Source: Erythrocercus mccallii | Taxonomy: Eukaryota > Chordata > Aves > Passeriformes > Dicruridae | Reading direction: 5' to 3' | NCBI GenBank assembly: GCA_013397435.1 | Contig: VZRG01000307.1 | Location: 313,360-377,359, forward strand | Length of the DNA stretch: 64,000 nt | In this document: piece after piece, positions 13,145 to 25,000 of the stretch | Numbering within the stretch: position 1 is the stretch's first letter | How the letters are laid out: each line of letters starts with the position of its first letter | Translations under genes and position numbers: made by a program | Notes under the pieces: generated by a model | What the model was told of the DNA's origin: nothing | What the model saw: only the letters and a program-made list of their open reading frames with translations | Database searches by the model: none

Positions 13145-13760
13145 TGTGTGTGTTAGTCACATGCACAAGCCCCATGCACACTAGGCTGAAAGGATGGGTC
13201 AAGGCCTGGTTTATTGACAAACAGAGCTGGCCTGGGTCACTCCCCTGCAGCACCTTAGCCAGCGGGGCAGCCTTCGGAAGTCCTTTGGCTTTTGAGCAGG
13301 TATAGAGAGGAGAAGTGTCAGGACTGAGATTAAGGGATGGGACCTATCTGTTTTGGAGAGCAGTAGAGCTGCCTGGTAGTACATCCAGCTGTCCTTTGGA
13401 CAGCAGAAGAGTTTGTATCTAAAGTGTGTTTTGTTTTGTAGCCCACCCCCTAAGCTCAGACTCGCTCCTTTCCATGTCAGGGACTTGATGTGCGTGTCAG
13501 GGGAAGCGGTGTTAGCCCAAAGGGATGATAGCCAAATTCAACCACCTGCTTCAGTGGGCTGACCAGGGCAGGACAGTGAGGTTTGCACCCCTGGACAGGG
13601 CTAGCCTTCATGCACTGTGCCACATGCCCTCGGATGGTTGGAAAACTGCTGACTTTGGGCTTTTCCTCTTGTCTTGGTGGGGTATCACAGTCGCTGGGTA
13701 GTGCCTGATCTCTGTGGTACCATAACCTTCTTTCTTGGGCTAAGTTTTGGCCTCTGGGTT
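13145..13760 (-). mobile_element. Probable LTR-like remnant, minus strand (tentative)
   Basis: This block is more GC-rich than its surroundings and is ordered like a retroviral promoter when read on the minus strand. A TATA-like element (CTCTATACCTG) lies at 13298-13308, and a good AATAAA polyadenylation signal lies about 85 bp downstream at 13210-13215. The sequence then runs to a possible terminus ACTAACACA near 13145-13153. The right-hand part (13477-13770) has an open minus-strand frame of 97 codons with no recognised domain. I could not find matching ends or a target duplication. It could be part of an ERV, or an unrelated unique sequence with a chance TATA and polyA pair. Confidence 0.35.
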
Positions 13761-16286
13761 GACAAATCATGAATGTTTTTGAACTCTTTTATTACAGCAA
13801 AGTTGCATCAGCTCACCTCCGCTGGCTTCTTGCACTATGCTAGGGAAAAGTTCAGCAAGAGCTGGCACTATCTTTCCAGCCTAGGTTTGAACCTTATTTT
13901 AAATACAAATATCTCTCCTTTTCAGCATAGTCAGGAAAGATAGGGTCATCTTTATACCTGATATCTCAAGCAGAGCAGTGAGTAAATATTAAAGATGTTA
14001 AGGCAAGGCAAACATAACCCTTTTATGTTAGTGGGCAACACTAATGACACAGGGTGAAATTTATCCTCTTATCAAAGGTCAACACAAACCTAGGCATTAC
14101 TTCAAAGGTGCATTGATCCTGTAACTGGCTTCTGGCACTGAGCTGGATTTCACCAAACTCTAAAACATATGCAAACTGATAGATTTTATATATCTGTGTT
14201 AAAAAATAAAAAGAATGTGTTCAGATATAGACATACTTAGCAATCCACAGGAGCTATTTTCATTGTGCTAGGACAATGTGTGTTTCTTTTGTCTTGTTGT
14301 CATATATTTTGGACAATATTTGCAAGCCAGCTGTCCCGTCCCCCCACTTTATCAGTTAAGACATCCATATTCTTTGCAAATACACAATATTTACTCCAGC
14401 TTTTTGTTTACCGAGAAGAAGCTGACAGTCCAGTCAGCTGACTAAGTGTTTAGTACTGCAGGTACTATTTGGTTTAAAGAGGAAAGCAAGAGTGAAGACA
14501 CTGTTAAAGATTCTTTCAGGTCTTTGTGAATAATAATAACTATCCAATGTTTCCTACCATGTTCAGCCATTGCTCCAAGATACTAAAAAGATCTTGTGGA
14601 CAGGGAAAACATGAAAGTCAAGGGAGAGGTCAGTAAAGTATAAGAGCAAGTAAATAAGAGCAAGTAAAAAACTTGTGCCTTTTTGTTTGTGGTCATACAC
14701 ATAAATGTGTTGCTGCAGACAAGGCATGGAACTTTTGTGTATGTTGCAATTATGGTCATGTGGGTGTGAACATATTAATTGTAAATACTTTAAGAGAAGG
14801 CACGACATCTGCACTTAGAGTTTCTTTTCTTTCTTTTGTGTTTTCTTTCTGTGGTTGTATTTGAGCAGGGTGTGCCAATATTTGCACTCTGAGGAGCAGC
14901 ATCACAATGCCTGGTATTTGCATCTATGAGCAAAAATAATGACAACACTTCAGCTAATTCACAGTAGCTTCATGTGCATTAGTCACTGGTCCCTGTGTGC
15001 TCTAATTATAGACTGCCTTAACATTGCAAATACAAGACATAAAGCAAAGACTTTGCAAAAATTCTTTTGGTATCTTTTACTTGCTAGGCTAATGGACAAG
15101 ATGCTTTAAATACAGATCCATGCTTAAGGTTGTCTTTTTCAGGGAATGTGACTGTGGCAGTTAATATGATAACAGTAGAATCAGATGGGACGGATTAGGA
15201 GGTACTTTGCTCAGGAACCTACCTGATAGTGTGCTCTTCCTTTAGTTCTGAGAAAATCAGATTTATTTTTTTGCTGATTCACAGGAGTAAGATGTAAAGA
15301 GTCTTTTAATAGCTGAGCTGTATTTTTTAACCTGAGTTACTCTAAATATATAACCAAGGGTAACTAAATCCCATGTGCTGTGGCTTACTGTACAAGTTAT
15401 AATTTATTAAATTGTTATATTCATGAGATTATTTCAGAATTCCCTTGTTCTGTCATGTACATGATTGCTTCAGGGGCTCCAGGAGGTCAAACTCTGACAG
15501 TGTCAAGCATAATTATTTCTGAATATATTCGCACCCCCTGCAAAAGCCAATGTTTGTTTGGTTTTGCCTTATTTAAGAGCGTACTCATTAGTTTACAACC
15601 TTTGATGAGGCTTTCTAAGCTTCAACTGAATGCCTAAAATCTGTAAGAAACACAGATTCTTTGAAGATGATATTATGACATAAAACACATGGAATAAAAA
15701 TGCTGTATTTCCATAAAAATTCAAGACATAATGTTTATTTTTTGCATATTTATGCAGCTATCTGTATGTGTTGGGGCCCATGGTGGTAAACACACAATAA
15801 TGCACATTGACTTCCTTTTCTGAGTTTGTGATCTTACACATATAGAATAAACTAATAATCCCCTACTTTATAATGAATGTGAAGCATATAAAATGTGACA
15901 GCTGCTGATGTTCTCCACCAATAGGCTGGAATGGTTTGTCCCAATATAGTGAGTACTATTTGGATGGCAGGTTTACATAGTGAAAATATTGACAGCACCA
16001 CTGAAGAGGTAATACTGCAATGAGTGGGACAGGTGGAAACACTGTGTCTGTAAGTGGAAGATCAGGGCTCACAGCCAGAGTTGAGTTGTGGTAAACTAAT
16101 ATATTGTCACCCATCCATTGAATTAACATAACGGACCTTGTGTTTGTTTCAGCTTTGGGGAAAATCACTTAATGTCAAGCTCTTTGATGCATATCTTTTC
16201 CAACCATTTTAGAAATGCTTTTTCACTCTGAAATTCTAATAACTCTTTCTCTGTTATCGCAGTAAGCTTGTGTTAATAACTGTACA
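13761..16286. other. Unique AT-rich noncoding stretch
   Basis: No feature is supported. A 14-bp near-duplication (AAGAGCAAGTAA twice) lies at about 14641-14668. Frames at 14563-14864 overlap on both strands and resemble nothing known. No transposon signature was recognised. Confidence 0.55.
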
Positions 16287-17532
16287 AAATCACAGAATTG
16301 TCAGAGTTGGAAAGGACCTCTGGAGGTCATCCAGTCCAACCCCCCCGCCCCCGCCAAGGCAGGGTCAGCTGGAGCAGGTCACACAAGGACCACAAGGTGG
16401 ATTTGGAATGTCTCCAGAGAGGGAGACTTCATGACATTCCTGGTCAACCTTATCCTGTTCTCTGCCATCCTCAATGTAAAGCTCTTTGTGTTGAGACAAA
16501 ACTTGCTGTGTTTTAGTTTATGACTATTGCTCCTTGTCCTGTTACTGGACAGCACCAAAAAGAGTCTGGCTCCGTTGTCTTGGCACCTGCCTTTGAGATA
16601 TTATATGCATTAAGGAGATTCCCTCTCAGGTTTCCATACACTAAGCAAGCCCAGCTCCTGTAAGCTCTCCTCATAAGAGAGATACTCCAGACTCCTTCAT
16701 GATCTTTGTGGCCTTGGCTGGACCTCTCCAATAGCTCCTTATCTTGTACTCAGGAGCCCAGAATGGGACACAGCACTCCAGGTGTGGCCTCACCAGGGTT
16801 GAGTAGAGGGGCAGGACCACCTCCCTCGACCTGCTGGCCATACTCTTCCCGATGCACCCCAGGATACCATTGGGCCTCCTGCTGCAAGGGAACACTGCTG
16901 GCTCATGAAGAGATTGTCATCCACTGAGACTCCCAGGTCCTTCTCAGCAGAGCAGCTCTCCAGCAGGTACTTGGGGTTATTCCTCCCCAGGTGAAGGACC
17001 CTACACTTGCCCTTGTTGAACCTCATTTTGTCTCTGCCCAATTCTCCAGCCTATCAAGGTCTCACCAAATGACAGCAGAGCATTCAGGTGGATCAACCAC
17101 TCCCCCCAGTCTCATATCGTCATCCAGTCTGCTGAGGGTACAGTCTATCCCTTCATCCAGGTCATTGCTAAACAAGTTGAATAAAACTGGACCCAGTATG
17201 GATCCCTGGGGAATGCCATGGACTTCAGGCCTCCAACTGGATTCTATTCCACTGGTCTCAATCCTCTGAGCTCTGTCATTCAGGCAGGTTTTGATCTACT
17301 CCACTGTCTGTTCATCTAACCCATACTTCCTAAGCTTGTCTGCAAGGATGTTGTGTGAGACAGTGTAAAAACCTTGCTGAAGTCAAGGTAGACAACATCC
17401 ACCGCTCTCTCCTCACTGACCCATCCTGCCAGGCCATCATGGAAGGCTCTCAGATTGGTAAAGCATGCCTCCTTCTTGGTCAATCCATGCTAACTACTGC
17501 TGATGGTCTTTTCTTCTACATGCCTGGTGATA
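16287..17532 (-). mobile_element. CR1 LINE, longest copy, partial ORF2
   Basis: About 1.25 kb of CR1 on the minus strand, with the 3' terminus at 16287 (AAATCACAGAATTGTCAGAG, then TTGGAAAGGACCTC). Reading from 17532 downwards, translated blocks follow CR1 ORF2 order: DVVYLDFSKVF, then a region with DKLRKYGLDE, the damaged catalytic motif RLDDDMRLGG (the FADD or YADD site now reads LDDD at 17116-17127), RFNKGKCRVLHLGRNNP, AEKDLGVSVDD, and NGILGCIGKS followed by REVVLPLYSTLVRPHLE. CR1 ORF2 encodes an endonuclease and reverse transcriptase. Only the RT half and C-terminus remain, so the copy is 5'-truncated. In-frame stops and frameshifts separate the blocks, so it is inactive. Open frames at 16671-16895 and 16790-17041 are parts of it, not host genes. 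Confidence 0.93.
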
Positions 17533-18994
17533 AACTAAATAAATAACATCTTTGTGCTGAAACATTTACTTGCTACTGGGTAGTAGCTTGATTCTGGCAG
17601 CTGGTGATCTTTGCTCCCTTTACTGAGAGGAAAGCATAGCAGCTACTTTGAGGGAAGGCATCTTTTCAGCTCATGCTCCAGTGGCTACTACACAAAATGT
17701 TATTTGTGGAAAACCATAGGAACCCTCCTTATTTATTTTGAGCCCTAACTGTTGTATAAATTCTTCTCAGTGTTCCCCCCATTATTTGTTCTTTTAAATT
17801 AAAAAAAAAAAAGATTTAAAAAATAAAGTATATTTCTTAAAAGAAAAATTCTGACAGATAATGACGAGACAAAAAAATTAAGTTCATATGCATAATGATA
17901 AGATAAAATAAAATAAATATTTAAAAAATTGCATCTCAAATTTATCACTATATGAAACAGTGAAACGGTACTGGTATATAAAGAAAAGTATGTTATAAAA
18001 GCCATATAAACCTCATACTCATTTCTGGCTTCCATCTAACCACTGATATTCCCTTAGAAATGAAAAAGGAAAAAGTGAGTAAGAACCTGATCCCTATCAG
18101 TAAAGAGTAGTGATATCTGGGAAACACAAGTAAATGCTTATGAAAGATCAGCAGAATTAAGGAATGTGAGGACTGGGCCACATGAGGATGGGAAGAGTGA
18201 GAAGAGAAGGATCAGGTCCTTCTGGAGGTAGGGATGAGCAGAGTGAGCTGAGCAGGGAGGATGGAGAGCAGCACTCTCACTGTGTGGGACATGAGTTCTG
18301 GGAGGCTTGCTGGGAGCAGGGAGGGGCTGGTTTTAGTGAACCGTGCAAATCTTTCTCATGTAAGTATATGAGGTATGTTTGGCACGTGGTCAGAAATCTG
18401 ACTGATCATAGCTAGATATTTGGAAAATAGAAATCCATTTTGCTTAATAAAAAAGTTAGGAAAATATTTGCCTCCCGAATTGGGGTAAAAAGTATGATGA
18501 ACAGAACTCCCTCCCTCCTCCAGTTTCCAACATAACTTATAATTTTTTAATTTACTTCAACAGAAGGAGATTTCTTTAAAAATGAAAAAAAGAAAATGTG
18601 TTTGCAGCGAGTTTTGGCTTGTTAGTTGTCTGCCTGCCCAGAAAGTACTGCTCACTTTCCTCTTCCTTTCCATAAGTGAAAATATTGGTCTTCAGCTGGA
18701 GTTACTAGCAGCTAAATGTATTTTGTCTTTCTGCTCCTCTCTGCAGTGTCCATTCAGAGAGTTCTCTTAGCTTTGCAGCTTTTCCCAAAGGCTGAAATGC
18801 AGGGGGCTATAGCATGGGTAGCTGTAGCTGTCATCAGCAACGGAAGCGAAAAATGAAGATGACCACTAGAAAAACTCAATTTCATGGAACAGATATTTTC
18901 TGTTTTAATGAAAACAACCTTAATGAAAAATTGCTGGTTATCTCACCACTCTTTAAATATGTCAGATATGACATTTTAGTTATTTACCTCTGGT
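17533..18994. other. AT-rich noncoding stretch
   Basis: No gene is supported. Between about 17790 and 17990 the DNA is very AT-rich, including 12 consecutive A at 17801-17812. The remainder is ordinary unique sequence with a purine-rich patch near 18180-18320. Confidence 0.55.
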
Positions 18995-19066
18995 AGAATC
19001 ACTGAATAATTTAGATTGGAAAACACATTTAAGACCATGGAGTCTAACCTTAAAGCTAACACTGCC
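18995..19066 (-). mobile_element. CR1 LINE 3'-end fragment
   Basis: The sequence AGAATCACTGAATAATTTAG, then ATTGGAAAACACATTTAAGA and GTCTAACCTTAAAGCTAACA, matches the reverse complement of a CR1 3' end. This subfamily has TTTAGATTGGAAAA, unlike the GGTTTGGGTTGGAAGG copies elsewhere in the window. Only about 70 bp remain. Confidence 0.8.
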
Positions 19067-22000
19067 ACAATTGGTTGGAAGCTAAGTCTCTGCAAAGTTT
19101 AGCTTTTTATATTAAATTTTTTATTTTAATGTTAGAATGCCTCTTGACTCACAAGTATAATGATGTTTCAAGAGCAGCATATTATCCTAATACAGTAGTA
19201 ACATTTGTGACATTTGCCAGTTTATCTTTGGTTACATCAAGAAGGGAAATGATACTTGTTTTCCTCTTCTGAGTAATTACTTTTTGCATTGCATCTCATG
19301 CTTCGCTCATTAAGCTCTGAGCTTACTGAGATGACAGATCAAGAGGCATCTATGCTTTGTTTGGAATTTAAATATTCTAGATATTCAGATGGTGTATAGA
19401 CACCTATTCACACATGTATGTATGGATGCTTGTGTGGCTGTACTTCTATATAATAGAACAGTAAATCTTTCCACAGAGATTCCAGTTGATTAACTTTTTG
19501 TTTAATACTTGACTTTCTTCCATTTTTCAAAACATTATATCTACAATTTCTAGAGCTTTAGAATAATTTATTTATAAACTTTTCTTTCATATATTCATAC
19601 TTACAATTTCAATCACAGTAATAGGTATTATTATAGCACTAATCAGAGATGCACCAGATATTTTCATGAAAAAAAAAAGGCAAAAGAAAATAGAAGGTCA
19701 TCTAAAAAAGAGTTTATGGGTTAGATTTCAGTATGATCTTTGATATTGTCCATTTAATATCAATATTGCGGATGACCATTACAGTATGTGAAATAACTCT
19801 TCACTCTTCTTTGGCTTTGTACCATGATTAGACCTTCTCCAGAAGACGTTTCAAGGATTAGCATAAGAAATTTTCCCCTGAAAATGTTAAATAACATGTC
19901 TCATATTTTGCTTTCTGCATCTTCTCTCTTTTCTCTCTCTGTCTCTCTTAAGTTTTTAGTGAGTTTACCAATTCAATTTTAATAGGGAAAATTTTCAGTC
20001 AAAATGCTACTCAATTCTATCTTCTAGGGGCTATTTTTAGAGAAAATGTTCTTAAGGACAAAAGTCAGTACTTACATTAAAGAGGAGAGAAAATAGGCTG
20101 AAATGGAGGTGGGAAAATAAGAAAACAATTATCAACAAAGAAAGGCCATTGCATGAAAGGATAGTAGAGGTTCACTCCCCTTTGGGAGAAAGGAGAGTCA
20201 GAAGAGAAAAACATGAACACAAACAGGCCCATAAGAACCCAGAAAGTAATTTGTGGTTAAAAAGAGGCTATGGCTCACAGCTGAAGTATCCAAAGGCTAA
20301 AATTAGTAATAGAGCAGAGGCATGACTGTGAGCATAGCGCCAGAGATGTACTGCAGCAAAAAGAGCAACTGAGATTCAGAAGGGCTGGAGAAGTGTTTTG
20401 CTTGAATTCTGTTTTGTCCTGGAGTGAGGGAACTTTCCCTGCCTTGATCAAGAGAAAAATCAGAATGAATCATCAGCAAATTCCAAATCAACCTCATGAG
20501 AGAAATGGGAAATCAGGAAACAGACAGCTTGATACTAAAATAATAAATAGTAGCACTAGACCTTCCTCTTTATCCTCTTTATCCTCATTATGGTCAGACT
20601 AACTTCCTTAGTTCTGTACTTCTAAGGACACAGCAGTGCTGCTTTAGGCTCTAGTTCAAGGTCATTTCAATTATGCAGTACAAATTTGGGGAGTGGCTGT
20701 TCAATATTGTCAGTGCCTTGTCTTCCCTGTTAGAAAATAGTTTTGTTAGGAAGGCGATGAAGCAATCAAAGGAACATATTCATCAAATCACAGGACCATA
20801 TGATTTAGATAAGGAGAATTTTTTCTTTTCTTAAAAAAAACCAAGCACATCTAGTTACATACTGTGACTGGGCAAAGGCACGTATCATCCTATGCTTTTC
20901 AAGATAGCAAGGAAGATTTATGCTCTAATTCTGCAAATCTGTGTCAGGCTGCTATAAATTCAGAAGTAATTTGCTTTGATAACTAACTGGAAAATTAATG
21001 TCATTCCTAACAAGAAAGAGCATGTTTATAACATAAACGTGTGGTGATAAAATGCCCTAAGAACCAAATATCCTGGAAAGAATTTTAATTCTTATAAAGA
21101 TAAGTGATTGAAGGAATGCTAATTCTCTCTTTACTAGGAATGATGAGGAATGACTATGCACTATAGCTACATACCAAATGTCTTGAAGAAACTTATTTTT
21201 ACAAGAAAGTTTATGAACCTTTTTTTTTCAAATATGTTAATACACTTTAGTACTAAAGTAAAGACACATAAGGAAAATGAATATTACATTGTGAAACATG
21301 GCCCCACAATTTTATTAAGAAATGTTATGAATAAAAATCTGGAACATGCCTAGCAGTGCTGGAATCATTGCAATCAGATGTTAGGCAGGCAAAAGAACTC
21401 AGAAGAAGAAAGGGATGTCAGTAATTTTGTGGTCAGTAAGTATTTCCAGAATTACAAATGGAAATAATTCAGTCTACAATATTGATTTTTAAAAAGCAAT
21501 AAAAATTAAGCATTTCTGAGGGATATAAACCAGTTTCACAGTAATGGTGTAGGAAAAAATATTCTCTGCATTTCAGATAAGTCCCAAAGTTTATAACAAG
21601 TAGTTGGGCAAATGAAGAGTAGAATAAAAGAGCTGCTGAGAAGCTTTATCTATTTTTTTTGGTTTTGCATTAAAGAAGAGAGCAAAACACAGGGACAAAT
21701 AGGTTGATGACCATGAAAAAAATTAAATTGACACATTTGAAAAACAGGAAGACACTGTGGGTTAGATGACATTGCCAGATATGCAACTCCTAGGTGATAA
21801 TTTTATCAGTTGTGATAAGATGGTCAGTTTCAGAGATGATAATTTTCATGGCATTAGACATAATGTTTCTTAATTTTCAAATAGAATCGTGGTGTTGATA
21901 AAAAATGTTTGTTGTGAAAATGAATAATTTTAGCATGAATGTACAAAAGATGGAAAAATCATTTTCATAAATTTTAGAATTTTTTTCAGAGACTATCTTG

Positions 22001-25000
22001 TCTCATTTGAATAAAAAATTTACAAGTTTCAAATACTGATTCTATTTTCTAAATCAGTGTTATTCTAGTAATGTACACCATTAAACATAATGGTATGTAC
22101 TTTATTAAGAGTTTTCTTTCGGGGGGGTGGGATTTCCTAAAAATATGACACTAATTTTTACAGAAATACAGGGAAAACCCCCAGAATTCTGTAGTGTGCA
22201 ATACCTGTATATACTGTGGGTCTGATATAAACTTACAGATATTTAAATATGATAGAAGTATTCCAAATAATTCCATTGACATCTTTATAAACTATGGTTT
22301 ACCCCTAATTATAATTAGTTTCTGGGCCATTAAGGAAATATAAAATCTTCATGACTGTTATTTCTTCTGTGTAATGAAATTTGTTTTGTGTGATCAGTTT
22401 CCTGAAAAACCAGAAAAGGGACATTTACTCATTCAGCACAAAATTATCTCAGTAGCCACATCCCTCAGCTGGGGCTCCTTGGTCTGACAGTCTGCCCTGA
22501 GGAGCTCCCAGGGTGTTCTGAGCTCACAGTTTATGAGCTGTGGCATCCTGAAGGTTTGCAGCATATTCCACCTGCTGACCTGGCCACAGTGACACAGGAG
22601 AGACCTGGGGCACTGAAGACCCCGTTTGTGACACCAGCCCTGCCCTTCTTGCTCTTGGGGCAGCAATCAGGAACTGTGAATCAGAAACCTGTGCCAACAG
22701 CCAGTGTTTGCTTTGGTGCTAGTCTCTGTATGGTGGGTGTAAGGGTGCAACTGCCTGATGCTGTGAGATTACAGGAGGGAAAACGGATACACATAGTTGA
22801 TAAATTTCAAATAACTACTGTCCAAACCAGTCCATGACTTCCCATCCTCAGGAACCCACCAATAAGTGGGAAAGAACTGGGGACTGCTCTTGATATCTAG
22901 CAAGATCAGGGGAGAAGTGGTTAGTACAACAAAGAAAAACCCTAATTTTGGCAAAATAACCCCAGTTCCAAGTCTAGCAGGTTCAGTCAAAAAGGCTCTC
23001 CCTCTTTGCTGAGGGCAATTAAATACCTTCTGTGCTGAGGTTCCAGAATTTTCAAGAACAGATAGTGTCTTTCTGTATGAAATGTTTAATGATGTGTGCT
23101 AATGAGGAGGGCTTTTATACTGTTTTGGGACAGAGGGGCCCTTTTAAGGCTCCAGGTACATTTTATTCTCTTTTATCTGGTGGAACTCGGTGAATGAAAA
23201 TAAGTAAAAAACTTACTTTGCTTGAAGGGAATTTCACAGCAGCCAGGGTGCCAAATATCTATGTATATGTTAATCAACTCCAAATGTATCTGCAGGAAGA
23301 AAATTGTTTAAATGAACTGCATAATTCAAAATATCCACCCAACCTTCTTTAAGATTTTCTTCCTTCTGCAGCCATTTACTATGGGAATGTGTTATTTTAT
23401 CCCAAAGTGCTCAACGACAACAACTGTTATTGAGCTTTTTTCACCAAGAGGTCCTTGTGAAGCCCATGCCAGACCAGCTTCCCACATGCCTGCTTGTAGA
23501 TCTCCAGACACGGAGCTCTTCTGTACAGCCACAAAAGTGACCATTTCCTCGTGGAGAATCCTTCCAGCCTTCTGGAAGAAATGTAGCAGGGAAACATTTG
23601 GTAACAGCTCTGGTCATCACAATTTCAGACATCCTTTGCACTGTGTCACCTGTGCAGCAAAACGACAGAGACTCCTGAAGACTCCTGAACTCACCATGCC
23701 ATGCCATGAAGGATTGTCTCAGCTATAGGTACAAGAGGACTGATATAAAATGTCAGATGAACTTAATTTTGTCCTTTTTTTAGCTGACAGATTTTTGACT
23801 TATCAAAAAGTGCCAGAGTTTTATTTTAATGTTGTCAGATACATCTCTGAGATCTCTCACATGGGTTGACAATAATTCTGTTGAATATGTGGCAATGTAA
23901 TTATCAAATGTTATCAGTGTTACCAAAATCTGAGCATCCGCAGTTAACCTGAATTCTGAGTAACTATTGCAGCTGTCCGGAGGAATATTTAACATGGGAA
24001 CATATGTTTGGGCCTTGTACTGACTTTGTGAAATATTTGAGAAATCCTGCTTTGGGTCACTGCTTATATGGAGATGGTGGGAAAACTCTTTGTTCACATG
24101 GTTCCTTCAGAGCTGAGAATGAGACCCTGAGGCCATGCAACACATCTGGGGGAGACTGCAAGGAAGGGAAGGTGGTTTAGATTTCCCTCCTTGATCTCAC
24201 TAAGGGAGGTTTCGTGCACAGAGCTCCTGATATAGCAGGTGTTTCTAGCTATTTTGTTGTGTATCCCAGCATTCCTGCTCAGTTGTTATTTTGGCATGCT
24301 GCCATGGCTTTGCTGACAGATGGGAATGACACCACACATGTACCTGGAACATAGAAAAATGGAATTTCAAGAGAGACACTAGGGTTATTTGTCCTCAGAG
24401 TTTCTCACTGAATTTCAAAGGCATGCTGTAAGAAATGAAAGCATGGGAACATTGAACTGAAGGTCAAACCAGGATTCTTTTTTGTCTGATGATGAATACT
24501 TGGCGCAGCCTACTTTTATGCTATGGTAGATATGAATATACCTAGTTTTAATTACAGAAGTATTTTTTTAACTGCTTAATAAATTAAGGTTTTTGTAACA
24601 ACACTTTTATAATTTTTTTCTCCCAGCATCGTTTATGGTTTTCAGTGAAAAAAAAAGTGGGGAACAAGATCTTGTCCATGACACAGAGTAATGGAACACA
24701 GTGTCATGGAATGCTCCCCTTCTTGTGAGTAAGGACAGTTGCCACTTGGTAGATTGGAAATGTGAAACATATGCATTAATTTCTGGTTTAGATTTAAAAT
24801 TACTACCTCTTTCTCAAAAATTTTTTTTGGCTGCACATGGATCTGAGCAGAGCTTCACATGCTAGAAAACACATGGGGAAATTTATGTTTGCATTGACTC
24901 CCAGTGGGATTTTGCATATGCACAGATAATCAAATTTTTCATATTTCTTGGACTGGGAGTAGAAATGTAACCTTCCATGGAGTGAAGGCAGGGAGTTTAG

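Noticed and set aside
16671..17041. Frames resembling a reverse transcriptase, minus strand
   Set aside because: Real homology, but to CR1 ORF2, so not a host gene.
23312..23728. Open frame of 138 codons with several Cys and His, plus strand
   Set aside because: The Cys and His residues are not spaced as in a zinc finger, and an antisense frame covers most of it.
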